Below are positions 17,130 through 25,811 of a DNA stretch of 64,000 nt, piece by piece. The position numbers and the translations under genes are program-made. The stretch's first letter is position 1, and each line of letters starts with the position of its first letter. Below the pieces are notes generated by a model, which was given only the letters and a program-made list of their open reading frames with translations, had not been told where the DNA came from and made no database searches. The stretch is from NCBI RefSeq assembly GCF_001544555.2, contig NZ_FCOK02000041.1, forward strand, positions 18,501 to 82,500, given 5' to 3'. Origin of the DNA: Caballeronia udeis (GTDB taxonomy: Bacteria; Pseudomonadota; Gammaproteobacteria; Burkholderiales; Burkholderiaceae).

Positions 17130-18968
17130 ATGGAAGAACTGCTGCCGTATTACGAGCGCGAACTGTCGTTCCTGAGACGTTATTCGCGCGACTTCGCTGA
17201 ACGGTATCCGAAGATCGCAGCGCGTCTCGCCATGTCGGGCGAACACGCGGAGGACCCGCACGTCGAGCGCATGATCCAGTCGTTCGCGTTGCTTGGGGCA
17301 CGCATCAACAAGAAGCTCGACGACGATTACCCCGAGTTCACGGAAGCGCTGCTGGAAGTGCTATATCCGCACTACTTGCGCCCGTTCCCCTCGTGTTCGA
17401 TCGCACAGTTCGACCCGGGGCAGGCGCTTGGCCAGCTCACCGGGACGGCCACGATCGATCGCGGGACCGAGTTGAAGTCCCGGCCGATTCGCGGCGTGCA
17501 GTGCCGCTTTCGCAACGCATATGACGTCGTGCTGGCGCCTCTCAGGATTGTCGAGGCGAAGTACGCGCCGGTGGCATCGGCACCGAGCGCGACGGTCTTA
17601 CCTCGGGACGCGGCAGCGCTGATCTCCGTCACCTTCGAGTCCACCGCGGCGCAGTTCGATCTGGCGACGCTCGCGTTGAACCAGGTTCGTGTGCATCTGC
17701 ACGGCGAACAGTCGTTCGTCGCGGCGTTAGCTGATTGCCTTCTTGTCAATACCACGGCGAGCTACGTTGAGGTAGATGGCAACGGCAAATGGAAAAAGCT
17801 TCAGGACTCCGCAGTCGAGCAGTCGGGTTTCAGCGAACACGATGCACTCATCGATTATCCGGAGAAGTCGCATCCAGCGTATCGCTTGCTGACCGAGTAT
17901 TTCGCGTTTCCCGAGAAATTCAATTTCATCGATTTCGATTTCGCCGCGATGACGCGAGCGGGCGGTCGATGCAACCGTATTACGCTGCATCTGGTGCTGA
18001 GGGAAATACGCAGTGACTCGCAGACGGCGCGGATGCTCGACGGTTTGTCGAAGGACCATTTGAGGTTGTTCTGCTCGCCGGTCGTCAATCTTTTCAAGCA
18101 GCATGGGGACCCAATTCGCATCACGCATCAGGCTGTGGCGTATCCGGTAGTGTGTGACGGGCGCCGTGCATCCGCGTATGAGGTTTGCTCGATCGACTCG
18201 GTGCATCTTGTGCGCGAGCAGGCTGACGGCGAATCCGTGATCGAATTCCGGCCGTTCTATTCGCTGCATCATGGCGAAAGCGGGCAGGCGGGCCATTACT
18301 GGCTTGCTCGTCGCGACGACGCGGTTGCAAAATCCAGTCCGGGCTACGAAACTGAAATTTCCATTGTCGATATCGACTTCGAACCGCTGCAGCCGCAGAC
18401 GGACACGCTGAGTCTTGAGTTGACTTGCACCAATCGCGACTTGCCTTCACAACTTGCGTTCGGGCTGGAAGGCGGTGACCTGTTTCTGGAAGGCGACTCG
18501 CTTGTGAGCGGCGTGCGCATGTTGCGGCGTGCGACGCCAAGCGTGCGTTTTGAACGAGGACGTGCCGCACACTGGCGACTGATTTCGCATCTCGCGCTCA
18601 ACCACGTCTCGCTCGCTCAAAGCGGCGTCTCGGCGCTCAAGGAACTACTGCGACTATACGATCTCCGGCGCACGGCGGTCTCGGCGCGGCATATCGAAGG
18701 CATAGCCGCCATCGAGCAGCGGCCTACCATCCAGTGGCTTCCTGGTAAACCATTCGCGACCTTTGTGCGCGGCATCGAAATACGCCTCACGATCGACGAG
18801 CAGCATTTCGTCGGCACGAGCCTCGGTTCCTTCGTGCGTGTGATCGCCACGTTCTTTGGGCTGTATGTGCACCTGAACAGCTTTGTGCAACTGGTCGTCG
18901 TCTCCAAGCGGACCGGCGAGGAGATCCTGCGATGCAAACCCCGCAGCGGCGAATCGATCCTGCTGTAG
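17130..18968 (+). CDS. tssF: TssF baseplate protein
   Basis: The 612-residue protein opens with the hallmark MEELLPYYERELSFLRRYSRDFAERYPKIAARL. It also has LEVLYPHYLRPFPSCSI and the C-terminal GIEIRLTIDEQHFVGTSLGSFVRVIATFFGLYVHLNSFVQL block. TssF forms the baseplate wedge with TssG, TssE and TssK. It overlaps tssG by 37 nt, consistent with stoichiometric coupling. Confidence 0.96.
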   Translation: MEELLPYYERELSFLRRYSRDFAERYPKIAARLAMSGEHAEDPHVERMIQSFALLGARINKKLDDDYPEFTEALLEVLYPHYLRPFPSCSIAQFDPGQALGQLTGTATIDRGTELKSRPIRGVQCRFRNAYDVVLAPLRIVEAKYAPVASAPSATVLPRDAAALISVTFESTAAQFDLATLALNQVRVHLHGEQSFVAALADCLLVNTTASYVEVDGNGKWKKLQDSAVEQSGFSEHDALIDYPEKSHPAYRLLTEYFAFPEKFNFIDFDFAAMTRAGGRCNRITLHLVLREIRSDSQTARMLDGLSKDHLRLFCSPVVNLFKQHGDPIRITHQAVAYPVVCDGRRASAYEVCSIDSVHLVREQADGESVIEFRPFYSLHHGESGQAGHYWLARRDDAVAKSSPGYETEISIVDIDFEPLQPQTDTLSLELTCTNRDLPSQLAFGLEGGDLFLEGDSLVSGVRMLRRATPSVRFERGRAAHWRLISHLALNHVSLAQSGVSALKELLRLYDLRRTAVSARHIEGIAAIEQRPTIQWLPGKPFATFVRGIEIRLTIDEQHFVGTSLGSFVRVIATFFGLYVHLNSFVQLVVVSKRTGEEILRCKPRSGESILL

Positions 18969-20026
18969 TCGAGCGGCTGCTCGACGAACCGTATCGCTTT
19001 GAATTTTTTCAGGCGGTACGCCTGCTCGAAATAACGTTCGCGCGCGAGGCGGCCGATGGCGGCCGCCCTCGCGGCGATGCCATCGCCAGGCATGTCTCGT
19101 TTCGCAATAGCTTGTCGTTATCGTTTCCTCCCAGCGAGATCCAGGCCGCGATGTCGTTTGATCACGACAACACGGCGTTGAAGAGCAAGCTGGCCCGCAC
19201 GCAAGCATTGGCGAACGGCGGCTTGAGCCGGGTCGAAATCACGCCGGCCTTTTTTGGCCTGCTCGGGGTGCAGGGCGCGTTGCCGCTAGCTTATACGGAG
19301 CAGATTGCCGGCCGCGAGCAAGTGCATAAGGACTACGCGGCGCGCGAGTTTTTCGACATGTTCTCGAACCGCGCGACCGCGCTGTTTTATGGAGCATGGA
19401 AGAAGTACCGGCTGCCGCTTCACTACGAGATCGACCGGGACCAGCGCTATTTGCCACTGCTGCTCTCGCTCGCCGGCGTCTCGCATGCGGAAACGCGCGC
19501 CGAGCTGCAGGGCGGGGCAGGGGCGCTCTTCGACGAGGCCATAGCGGGTTATGCGCTGGCAGCGCGGCATCGACCGGTGTCGGCGGCTTACCTGCAGCGC
19601 ACCTTGTCCGATTACTTCGGCGTGCCCATTCGCGTGGAGCAGTTCATCGGCCGCTGGTATGACGTGCCGCGTGAACAGTTGAGCGTGCTCGGCGGGGTCA
19701 ATGCAACGCTCGGCGCTACGGCGCTGGCAGGCCAGCGAGTATGGCAGCGCGACATGCGCGCGCGGCTGGTCGTCGGACCGTTATCGAAGAAGGACTATGA
19801 GGTGTTCTTGCCCGGGGCCGAAAATGCGCTCGCGCTGGAACGTATGTTGACGCTGCTGGCCGGCGTCACGCTCGAATACGAGGTGTCGCTCGTGCTGCGC
19901 CGCGAGGAGGTCGGGCCAAGTTATCTCAGTCTCGGCGCGCGACTGGGCTGGGATGCGTTTCTCTGTACGAAACAAGCGCCGCGAGATCGTGCAGACGCAT
20001 GTTACGAACTTCACGTCATCTCCTGA
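18932..20026 (+). CDS. tssG: TssG baseplate protein
   Basis: The 364-residue protein has YRFEFFQAVRLLE near the start, then VEITPAFFGLLGVQGALPLAYTE and the ATALFYGAWKKYRLPLHYE segment, all typical of TssG. Its ATG lies inside the end of tssF with GAGGAGATCC 5 nt upstream. It is a baseplate wedge component together with TssF. Confidence 0.95.
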   Translation: MQTPQRRIDPAVVERLLDEPYRFEFFQAVRLLEITFAREAADGGRPRGDAIARHVSFRNSLSLSFPPSEIQAAMSFDHDNTALKSKLARTQALANGGLSRVEITPAFFGLLGVQGALPLAYTEQIAGREQVHKDYAAREFFDMFSNRATALFYGAWKKYRLPLHYEIDRDQRYLPLLLSLAGVSHAETRAELQGGAGALFDEAIAGYALAARHRPVSAAYLQRTLSDYFGVPIRVEQFIGRWYDVPREQLSVLGGVNATLGATALAGQRVWQRDMRARLVVGPLSKKDYEVFLPGAENALALERMLTLLAGVTLEYEVSLVLRREEVGPSYLSLGARLGWDAFLCTKQAPRDRADACYELHVIS

Positions 20027-20066
20027 CGCATCACGAACACTGCAACGACATTACTGGACGTCACTC

Positions 20067-22703
20067 ATGAGCACGCCGCTAAAAACGCTGATCGCCAAGC
20101 TGAACCCGACCTGCCGTCAGGCAACCGAGCGCGGCGCGAGTGCCTGCCTTTCGCGCGGCCACTACGAAGTGGAGCTGGAACACTTGTTCCTCGCGTTGCT
20201 TGAAGAGCCGGCGAGCGACGTGCTGCTCGTCTTGCGTGCAAGCAACATCGATCAGGCGGCTGTCCGGCGCGACCTCGAGCGCGAACTGTCGCGGCTGCAG
20301 ACCGGCAACACGCGCACGCCGGTTTTTTCCGTTCACCTGATCGCGCTCTTCGAACAGGCATGGCTGATTGCATCGCTTGACTCGCAGATCGGACGGATTC
20401 GCTCGGGCCATTTGCTGCTTGCGTTGACTAACGCACCTGAGCTTGCGCAGTTCGCGCAACGCATGTCGCCGATGTTCGCGTCAGTGCGGGTAGACCGGCT
20501 GAAACACGATTTCGATCAGGTAACCGAAGGATCGGTCGAGGCGCAAGCACCCACGCCTGCCGAAGAGGCAGCGTCATCACCGCAAACGGGTCCGTCCAAA
20601 ACACCGGCGCTCGACACTTATACGAGCGATCTCACGGCACGTGCTCGCGAAGGCAGCATCGATCCGGTGATTGGACGCGAGGCAGAAATTCGCCAGGCGA
20701 TCGATATCCTGATGCGCCGGCGCCAGAACAATCCCATCATGACGGGCGAGGCGGGTGTCGGCAAGACAGCCGTGGTCGAGGGACTCGCGTTACGCATTGC
20801 CGCCGGCGATGTGCCCACGCCGTTACGCGACGTCGCCCTGCATGTGCTCGACATGGGCCTGCTGCAAGCCGGCGCGAGCGTGAAGGGCGAGTTCGAGAAT
20901 CGCCTGAAGCAGGTGATCGACGAGGTGAAGAAGAGCCCGCATCCGATCATCTTGTTTATCGATGAAGCGCATACGATCATTGGTGCAGGCGGGCAAGCCG
21001 GACAGAACGATGCAGCCAACCTGCTGAAACCCGCGCTTGCGCGCGGCGAGCTGCGGACCATTGCCGCAACGACCTGGAGCGAATACAAGAAGTACTTCGA
21101 AAAGGATGCTGCACTCGCGCGGCGATTCCAGGTGGTCAAGGTGGAAGAGCCGAGCGAGGCGCTCGCCGCGGCCATGCTGCGGGGCATGAGCGCGTTGATG
21201 GAGAAGCACTTCAACGTGCGCATTCTCGACGACGCCATCACGGAAGCCGTGCGCTTGTCGCATCGGTACATCAGTGGCCGCCAGTTGCCCGACAAGGCTA
21301 TTGGCGTACTCGATACGGCCTGCGCGAAGGTCGCGCTCGCACAGAGTTCCACGCCAGCGGTGATCGACGATACGAAGAAGCGTATCGAGCGAACCGATGT
21401 CGAACTTGCGGCGCTCGAACGGGAAGCCGCGAGCGGTGCCGCTCACGGCGAGCGCATCGCGGGTCTGCGTGAAGCACGCGCCCAGGACGTCGAAATGCTC
21501 GCTCGCGACGAAGCGCGGTTTCAGCAAGAGCGTTTGCTGGTCAACGAGATCGATGAACTACGTCGTCAGATTGATGCCGCACGCGACGGTCATGCACAGG
21601 TCGATTTCCAGACAATTCGAGCGACGCTCGATGAACGGGTGAGCGAACTGCGCACGCTGCAAAGCGCGCAGCCGATTGTGCCGCTCCAGGTGGATGGTCA
21701 TGTTGTAGCGGAGATTGTTGCATCGTGGACCGGCATCCCGCTCGGCCGCATGGTGAAAAATGAGCTGCAAACCGTACTGAATCTCAAGGCGCTCCTGACC
21801 ACGCGAGTGATCGGTCAGGACCATGCGCTCGAAGCCATCGCCCAGCGCGTGCGTACCGCGAGCGCCAACCTCGAGGACCCGAACAAGCCGCGGGGCGTGT
21901 TCATGTTCGTCGGGCCGTCGGGTGTCGGCAAGACGGAAACTGCGCTTGCACTTGCGGATGTGCTCTACGGCGGCGAACGCAAGCTCGTCACCGTCAACAT
22001 GAGCGAGTATCAGGAAGCGCATAGCGTGTCGGGGCTCAAAGGCTCGCCGCCCGGATATGTCGGGTATGGGGAGGGCGGTGTGCTGACCGAAGCCGTGCGA
22101 CGCAATCCCTATTCGGTGGTGTTGCTGGATGAGGTCGAGAAGGCGCATCCCGATGTCCTCGAAATGTTCTTCCAGGTCTTCGACAAAGGCGCCATGGACG
22201 ACGCCGAAGGCCGCGAAATCGACTTTCGCAACACGCTCATCATCCTGACATCGAACGTTGGATCTGCCGCGGTGATGACCGCTTGCCTTAACAAGCCCGA
22301 TGACGAACTGCCGAATGCCGACGCGCTGGCCGAGATGTTGCGGCCCCAGCTTTTCAAGGTGTTCAAACCGGCCTTCCTCGGGCGCATGAAGGTTGTTCCG
22401 TATTATCCGATCCCTGACAACGTGCTGGCTGAGATTATCGAACTGAAGCTTGGGCGCATTGCGCGGCGGATCGAGGCTAACCACAATGCTGTTTTCGAAT
22501 GGGATGAAAGTCTCGTGGACGCGGTGCTCGCGCGGTGTACGGAAGTCGATTCAGGCGCGCGCAACGTCGATCACATCCTCAGTGGAACCTTGTTGCCGGA
22601 GATTGCAGGACATGTGCTCGAACGCATGGCGAGCGGCACGGCGATCACACGCATTGTCGCGGGCGCCGATGAGGGCGGCGGGTTCAGCTATGCGATCGAG
22701 TGA
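20067..22703 (+). CDS. tssH: ClpV sheath-recycling AAA+ ATPase (TssH)
   Basis: The 878-residue protein has an N-terminal Clp_N domain. The first AAA+ module follows (Walker A GEAGVGKT at about 226, Walker B ILFIDEAH), then a middle coiled-coil region. The second AAA+ module has Walker A GPSGVGKT at about 616, VVLLDEVEKAHPDV and GSPPGYVGYGEGG. ClpV disassembles contracted sheath for reuse. I use the ATG at 20067 (MSTPLKTLIAKLN), the family's normal start; the longer frame from 19953 would overlap tssG. A perfect hairpin spans the stop codon. Confidence 0.97.
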   Translation: MSTPLKTLIAKLNPTCRQATERGASACLSRGHYEVELEHLFLALLEEPASDVLLVLRASNIDQAAVRRDLERELSRLQTGNTRTPVFSVHLIALFEQAWLIASLDSQIGRIRSGHLLLALTNAPELAQFAQRMSPMFASVRVDRLKHDFDQVTEGSVEAQAPTPAEEAASSPQTGPSKTPALDTYTSDLTARAREGSIDPVIGREAEIRQAIDILMRRRQNNPIMTGEAGVGKTAVVEGLALRIAAGDVPTPLRDVALHVLDMGLLQAGASVKGEFENRLKQVIDEVKKSPHPIILFIDEAHTIIGAGGQAGQNDAANLLKPALARGELRTIAATTWSEYKKYFEKDAALARRFQVVKVEEPSEALAAAMLRGMSALMEKHFNVRILDDAITEAVRLSHRYISGRQLPDKAIGVLDTACAKVALAQSSTPAVIDDTKKRIERTDVELAALEREAASGAAHGERIAGLREARAQDVEMLARDEARFQQERLLVNEIDELRRQIDAARDGHAQVDFQTIRATLDERVSELRTLQSAQPIVPLQVDGHVVAEIVASWTGIPLGRMVKNELQTVLNLKALLTTRVIGQDHALEAIAQRVRTASANLEDPNKPRGVFMFVGPSGVGKTETALALADVLYGGERKLVTVNMSEYQEAHSVSGLKGSPPGYVGYGEGGVLTEAVRRNPYSVVLLDEVEKAHPDVLEMFFQVFDKGAMDDAEGREIDFRNTLIILTSNVGSAAVMTACLNKPDDELPNADALAEMLRPQLFKVFKPAFLGRMKVVPYYPIPDNVLAEIIELKLGRIARRIEANHNAVFEWDESLVDAVLARCTEVDSGARNVDHILSGTLLPEIAGHVLERMASGTAITRIVAGADEGGGFSYAIE

Positions 22704-22726
22704 GGGTTCGAACGGACCCTCACTCG
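22697..22726 (+). terminator. Hairpin spanning the clpV stop codon (attenuator-like)
   Basis: CGAGTGAGGGT and ACCCTCACTCG form a perfect 11-bp stem around an 8-nt loop, with the clpV TGA inside the left arm. No T-run follows, so full termination is unlikely. It may reduce readthrough into tssA or protect the upstream mRNA. Confidence 0.5.
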
Positions 22727-22777
22727 ACCTTCTGAAACAACCAAGATAGTTGCAGTACTAAACGTTTGAATTGAATC

Positions 22778-23878
22778 ATGTCAACGACCTCTGCGTTACT
22801 CGATCCTGTTTCTGCATCGTCGCCTTGCGGCGATGACTTGCTGTTTTCTTCGGATTTCGACGCCGTTCAGCAAGCGCGCCGCTTCGACGATCCTTCGCTC
22901 GACCAGGGTGAGTGGGTCACCGAGATCAAGGAGGCGGACTGGCCCTTCGTGATCGAACGCAGCACGGCGTTGCTGAAGACACAGACGAAGGATCTGCGTC
23001 TCGCGGTCTGGCTGACCGAGGCCCTTGCCATGCGCAACGGCTTGCAGGGACTCACCGACGGTTTTACCTTGCTCAAGGGTTTATGCGAGCGCTTTTGGGA
23101 CCACGTTCATCCGCTGCCTGAGGGCGATGATGCTGAGTACCGCCTTGGCAACGTAGCGTGGCTGGTGGGCCGTAGTTCCGAGTTGTTGCGTGGAGTGGCG
23201 CTGACGGACGGTGGTGGCCAGCGTTATAGCGCGCTGGACTGGGAGGTCGCTACGCATGCCGCGCAAGCGGCCAAGCGCGACCCTGAGCATGCTGACGACA
23301 TCACGCGTGGCAAGCCATCGGTCGAGGCAATCGAGGCGTCGCGACGCGCCACGCCTACGGCCTTTTATGCGGCGCTGCTTGGGCAACTGGCGACTTTCGA
23401 AGTGGCAATGCTTGCACTGGAAAAGGAGCTGGATCATCGCGCCGGGGAGAGTGCGCCGAGCTTCCGCCGTGCGAGGGATGCGTACGAGACGGTGTATCGC
23501 CTGGCCGAGCGTTTCGCTCGTGAAAGTGGTGTGAATGCAGTTATCGAAGCGGCTAAGCCTGTGGTTCCGGAAGCGCCGCTGCGCGTTGAGCCGTCATTCG
23601 AGCAGCAAGCTGCTGCGCCCGTTCGTGAGGAGCCTGTGTTCATGTCAATGCCTATCACAGCAAGTGCGAGCGGCGCCCAGGCACGGGCTCAAGCGGTGGC
23701 GCAATTGCGCGAGGTTGCAGAATTTTTCCGGCGTACGGAGCCTCACAGCCCGGTGGCGTATCTCGCCGATAAGGCCGCCGAGTGGGCCGATATGCCATTG
23801 CACGAATGGCTGACCACAGTAGTCAAGGACGATGCGTCGTTAGCGCATATTCGGGAGTTGCTGGGGGTGAAGGTTTAG
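22778..23878 (+). CDS. tssA: TssA baseplate/sheath-priming protein
   Basis: The 366-residue protein has an ImpA_N domain (LDPVSASSPCGDDLLFSSDFD, then EADWPFVIERSTALLKTQTKDLRLAVWLTEALAMRNGLQGL). Its C-terminal region (ARAQAVAQLREVAEFFRRTEPHSPVAYLADKAAEWADMPLHEWL) is shared with TssA proteins. TssA primes tail assembly. It is last in the rightward arm and converges on tagN after 54 nt. Confidence 0.94.
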   Translation: MSTTSALLDPVSASSPCGDDLLFSSDFDAVQQARRFDDPSLDQGEWVTEIKEADWPFVIERSTALLKTQTKDLRLAVWLTEALAMRNGLQGLTDGFTLLKGLCERFWDHVHPLPEGDDAEYRLGNVAWLVGRSSELLRGVALTDGGGQRYSALDWEVATHAAQAAKRDPEHADDITRGKPSVEAIEASRRATPTAFYAALLGQLATFEVAMLALEKELDHRAGESAPSFRRARDAYETVYRLAERFARESGVNAVIEAAKPVVPEAPLRVEPSFEQQAAAPVREEPVFMSMPITASASGAQARAQAVAQLREVAEFFRRTEPHSPVAYLADKAAEWADMPLHEWLTTVVKDDASLAHIRELLGVKV

Positions 23879-23932
23879 GTTGAATAGTAAGAGGGGACAT
23901 TCGTATTAGTCGAACGCCGCTCGCGTCCTGCT

Positions 23933-24817
23933 CTACTGCCCCGCCCTAAACTCAATCCGTCGATTGCGCGCCCGACCGTCATTCGTATCATTCGATGCAA
24001 TCGGCTGATCTGGTCCAACGCCCGTTGTATTCAGCGTCTGCGGACTGATTCCTTTCGCGACCAGGTATCCCTTCACCGCGTCCGCGCGCGCCTGGCTCAG
24101 CGCAACGTTCGAACTCCGGTTGCCCGCGTTATCGGTATGCCCAATCACCTCGACCGTCCGCGTTGTCATCTTCACGAGTGCAGCTGCCATCTGATCGAGA
24201 ATAGTGCGCCCCTGCGGCGTCAAAGTCGCGCTACCGGTTTCGAACTCAATCGTACGATTAGCCAGTGCCCGGTCGAGTAACCCCTGTTCCGATGCCGTGA
24301 CACGAAGGCCATTCTTGATCGTGTACGTGGGGTTCAATGAGTTGGCCATGTCGCTTGCAATCTGCTGGCGCTGCGCCTCATTACGCACTTCGCCCTTCAC
24401 ATCAATTGCCGTGCCGTCGATCCTTAACTGCCCCTTGCTGATCTGCTTCAACTGCGGATTAATCAGCTTCTGCACATTGGCGCCCCAGTTCGGCGGCGTT
24501 GCAACATCGCCGATCTCGATCTGATCAACCACATTGCTCGCCCCATACGTATCGCGCAAACGGGCAAGCACTGCCGCTTTGGTTGCTTCGTCGGGCACGG
24601 TGCCACCGGCCACGACTTGTCCCGGCACTGTGTTGGCCGTGGCAGGCGCGGACACAATCGCGCCCGTCGCATTGGGGTTCTGAAGCGCTGGCGAAGCCGG
24701 TGCAGCGACCGCGGGTAACGGCGTGGTCTTTACCGGATCGCCCCCGACCGGATTGACGGTCTGCGCATGCGCACTGACCGCACCGAACAGGAAGCACAGG
24801 GCGACAATCGAACGCAT
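23933..24817 (-). CDS. tagN: TagN-like OmpA-family lipid-free periplasmic/outer-membrane protein
   Basis: The 294-residue protein has a signal peptide (MRSIVALCFLFGAVSAHA), a Pro/Ala-rich linker, a BON-like stretch and a C-terminal OmpA domain. That domain contains IEFETGSATLTPQGRTILDQMA, VIGHTDNAGNRSSN, LSQARADAVKGYL and NDGRARNRRIEF. OmpA domains bind peptidoglycan, so it likely anchors the secretion complex to the wall. The start at 24817 follows the tagF stop by 4 nt with GGAGCTTG as ribosome site; the longest frame would run 290 nt into tagF. The tagN name is by analogy with Burkholderia T6SS loci. Confidence 0.88.
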   Translation of the reverse strand: MRSIVALCFLFGAVSAHAQTVNPVGGDPVKTTPLPAVAAPASPALQNPNATGAIVSAPATANTVPGQVVAGGTVPDEATKAAVLARLRDTYGASNVVDQIEIGDVATPPNWGANVQKLINPQLKQISKGQLRIDGTAIDVKGEVRNEAQRQQIASDMANSLNPTYTIKNGLRVTASEQGLLDRALANRTIEFETGSATLTPQGRTILDQMAAALVKMTTRTVEVIGHTDNAGNRSSNVALSQARADAVKGYLVAKGISPQTLNTTGVGPDQPIASNDTNDGRARNRRIEFRAGQ

Positions 24818-24821
24818 GCGC

Positions 24822-25811
24822 TCAAGCTCCGATGAAAACTTCGCGGAACGTGTCGATAGCGACACGCAGCGAGAGTTGCGGTTGATCGAGATAACTGACG
24901 AGCTTGCTGATGCCATGATCGTTCTGTGCATGTGCGTCGATCCACTCGGGATCGTCGATATCGATGTTATGGGACGCATATACCTGTGGATCGACAATAC
25001 TGTGCAGCGTTTTCGCCGAAGCGCCGTTGAAGCCGACCACCAGCCGCTCACGCGAAGCAATCGTGCCAATGAAGATCGCCAGTTCGAAGTCGGCCTGCGA
25101 GACAAACGGCGCGATCAGTTCGAGCCAGAGCGCAGCAACCAGACTCCGATAGAACGGATCATTCGGCAACGGCAGCGTCAGGCCGCGTTCGAGATGCGAC
25201 GAGCCGCTTGCCATCACCGGCTTGAGCAGCGACCCGAGCGCGAGCATCGCGCCGCGCAGGCGCACCGGATGACCGTTCGCGAGCAGCATCTGCTCAAGAC
25301 CTGCGAGCGTCTGATGCTCGACAAAATCGGCGAAGGTGCCGTCGTGCGGGTTGCGCTGCGAATCTATATCGACGGCAATCTGTGTTTCTCCCAGCGCCTG
25401 CAAGGCACCGGGCGGCTCGATGTCGCCGAGCAGCGGCTGCATCTGCGTCGCGATACGCGACCACAGTCGCGCGAAGGCGAGGGGACTACGCGGCAAGAAG
25501 CTCAGCGGCCGATCGACTTCAAGCGCAGCCGCCGCGAGGAACGGAAAGCGGCGCCGCGACTGGTCATGGCTCGTCACCATGTGGCCGGCAATGGCGAGCT
25601 TGCTCTGCGAGCCGAGAAAGGCGAAGTGAACCGGCTTGGCTTCGTCATAGACGATCTTCCAGCGCGGATCTTCCGCGAGCAGTTCCATGCCTTGCGCCAC
25701 ATATCGGTCGAGCGTGTTCAGCAACTGCGGATTGTTCGCGCTCTTCACGAAGTCGCCGCGCGATGGAATCTTGCCGAAGTACGCGACCTGCGCCTGTACG
25801 GTCTGCGTCAT
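24822..25811 (-). CDS. tagF: TagF-domain T6SS accessory protein
   Basis: The 329-residue protein begins with the TagF signature VAYFGKIPSRGDFVKSANNPQLLNTLDRYVAQGMELL and continues with LAIAGHMVTSHDQSRRRFPFLAA. TagF proteins are known as post-translational regulators of T6SS assembly in other bacteria. Its ATG overlaps the tssM stop (ATGA), and tagN follows after 4 nt, so tssM-tagF-tagN is a tightly coupled unit. Confidence 0.94.
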   Translation of the reverse strand: MTQTVQAQVAYFGKIPSRGDFVKSANNPQLLNTLDRYVAQGMELLAEDPRWKIVYDEAKPVHFAFLGSQSKLAIAGHMVTSHDQSRRRFPFLAAAALEVDRPLSFLPRSPLAFARLWSRIATQMQPLLGDIEPPGALQALGETQIAVDIDSQRNPHDGTFADFVEHQTLAGLEQMLLANGHPVRLRGAMLALGSLLKPVMASGSSHLERGLTLPLPNDPFYRSLVAALWLELIAPFVSQADFELAIFIGTIASRERLVVGFNGASAKTLHSIVDPQVYASHNIDIDDPEWIDAHAQNDHGISKLVSYLDQPQLSLRVAIDTFREVFIGA

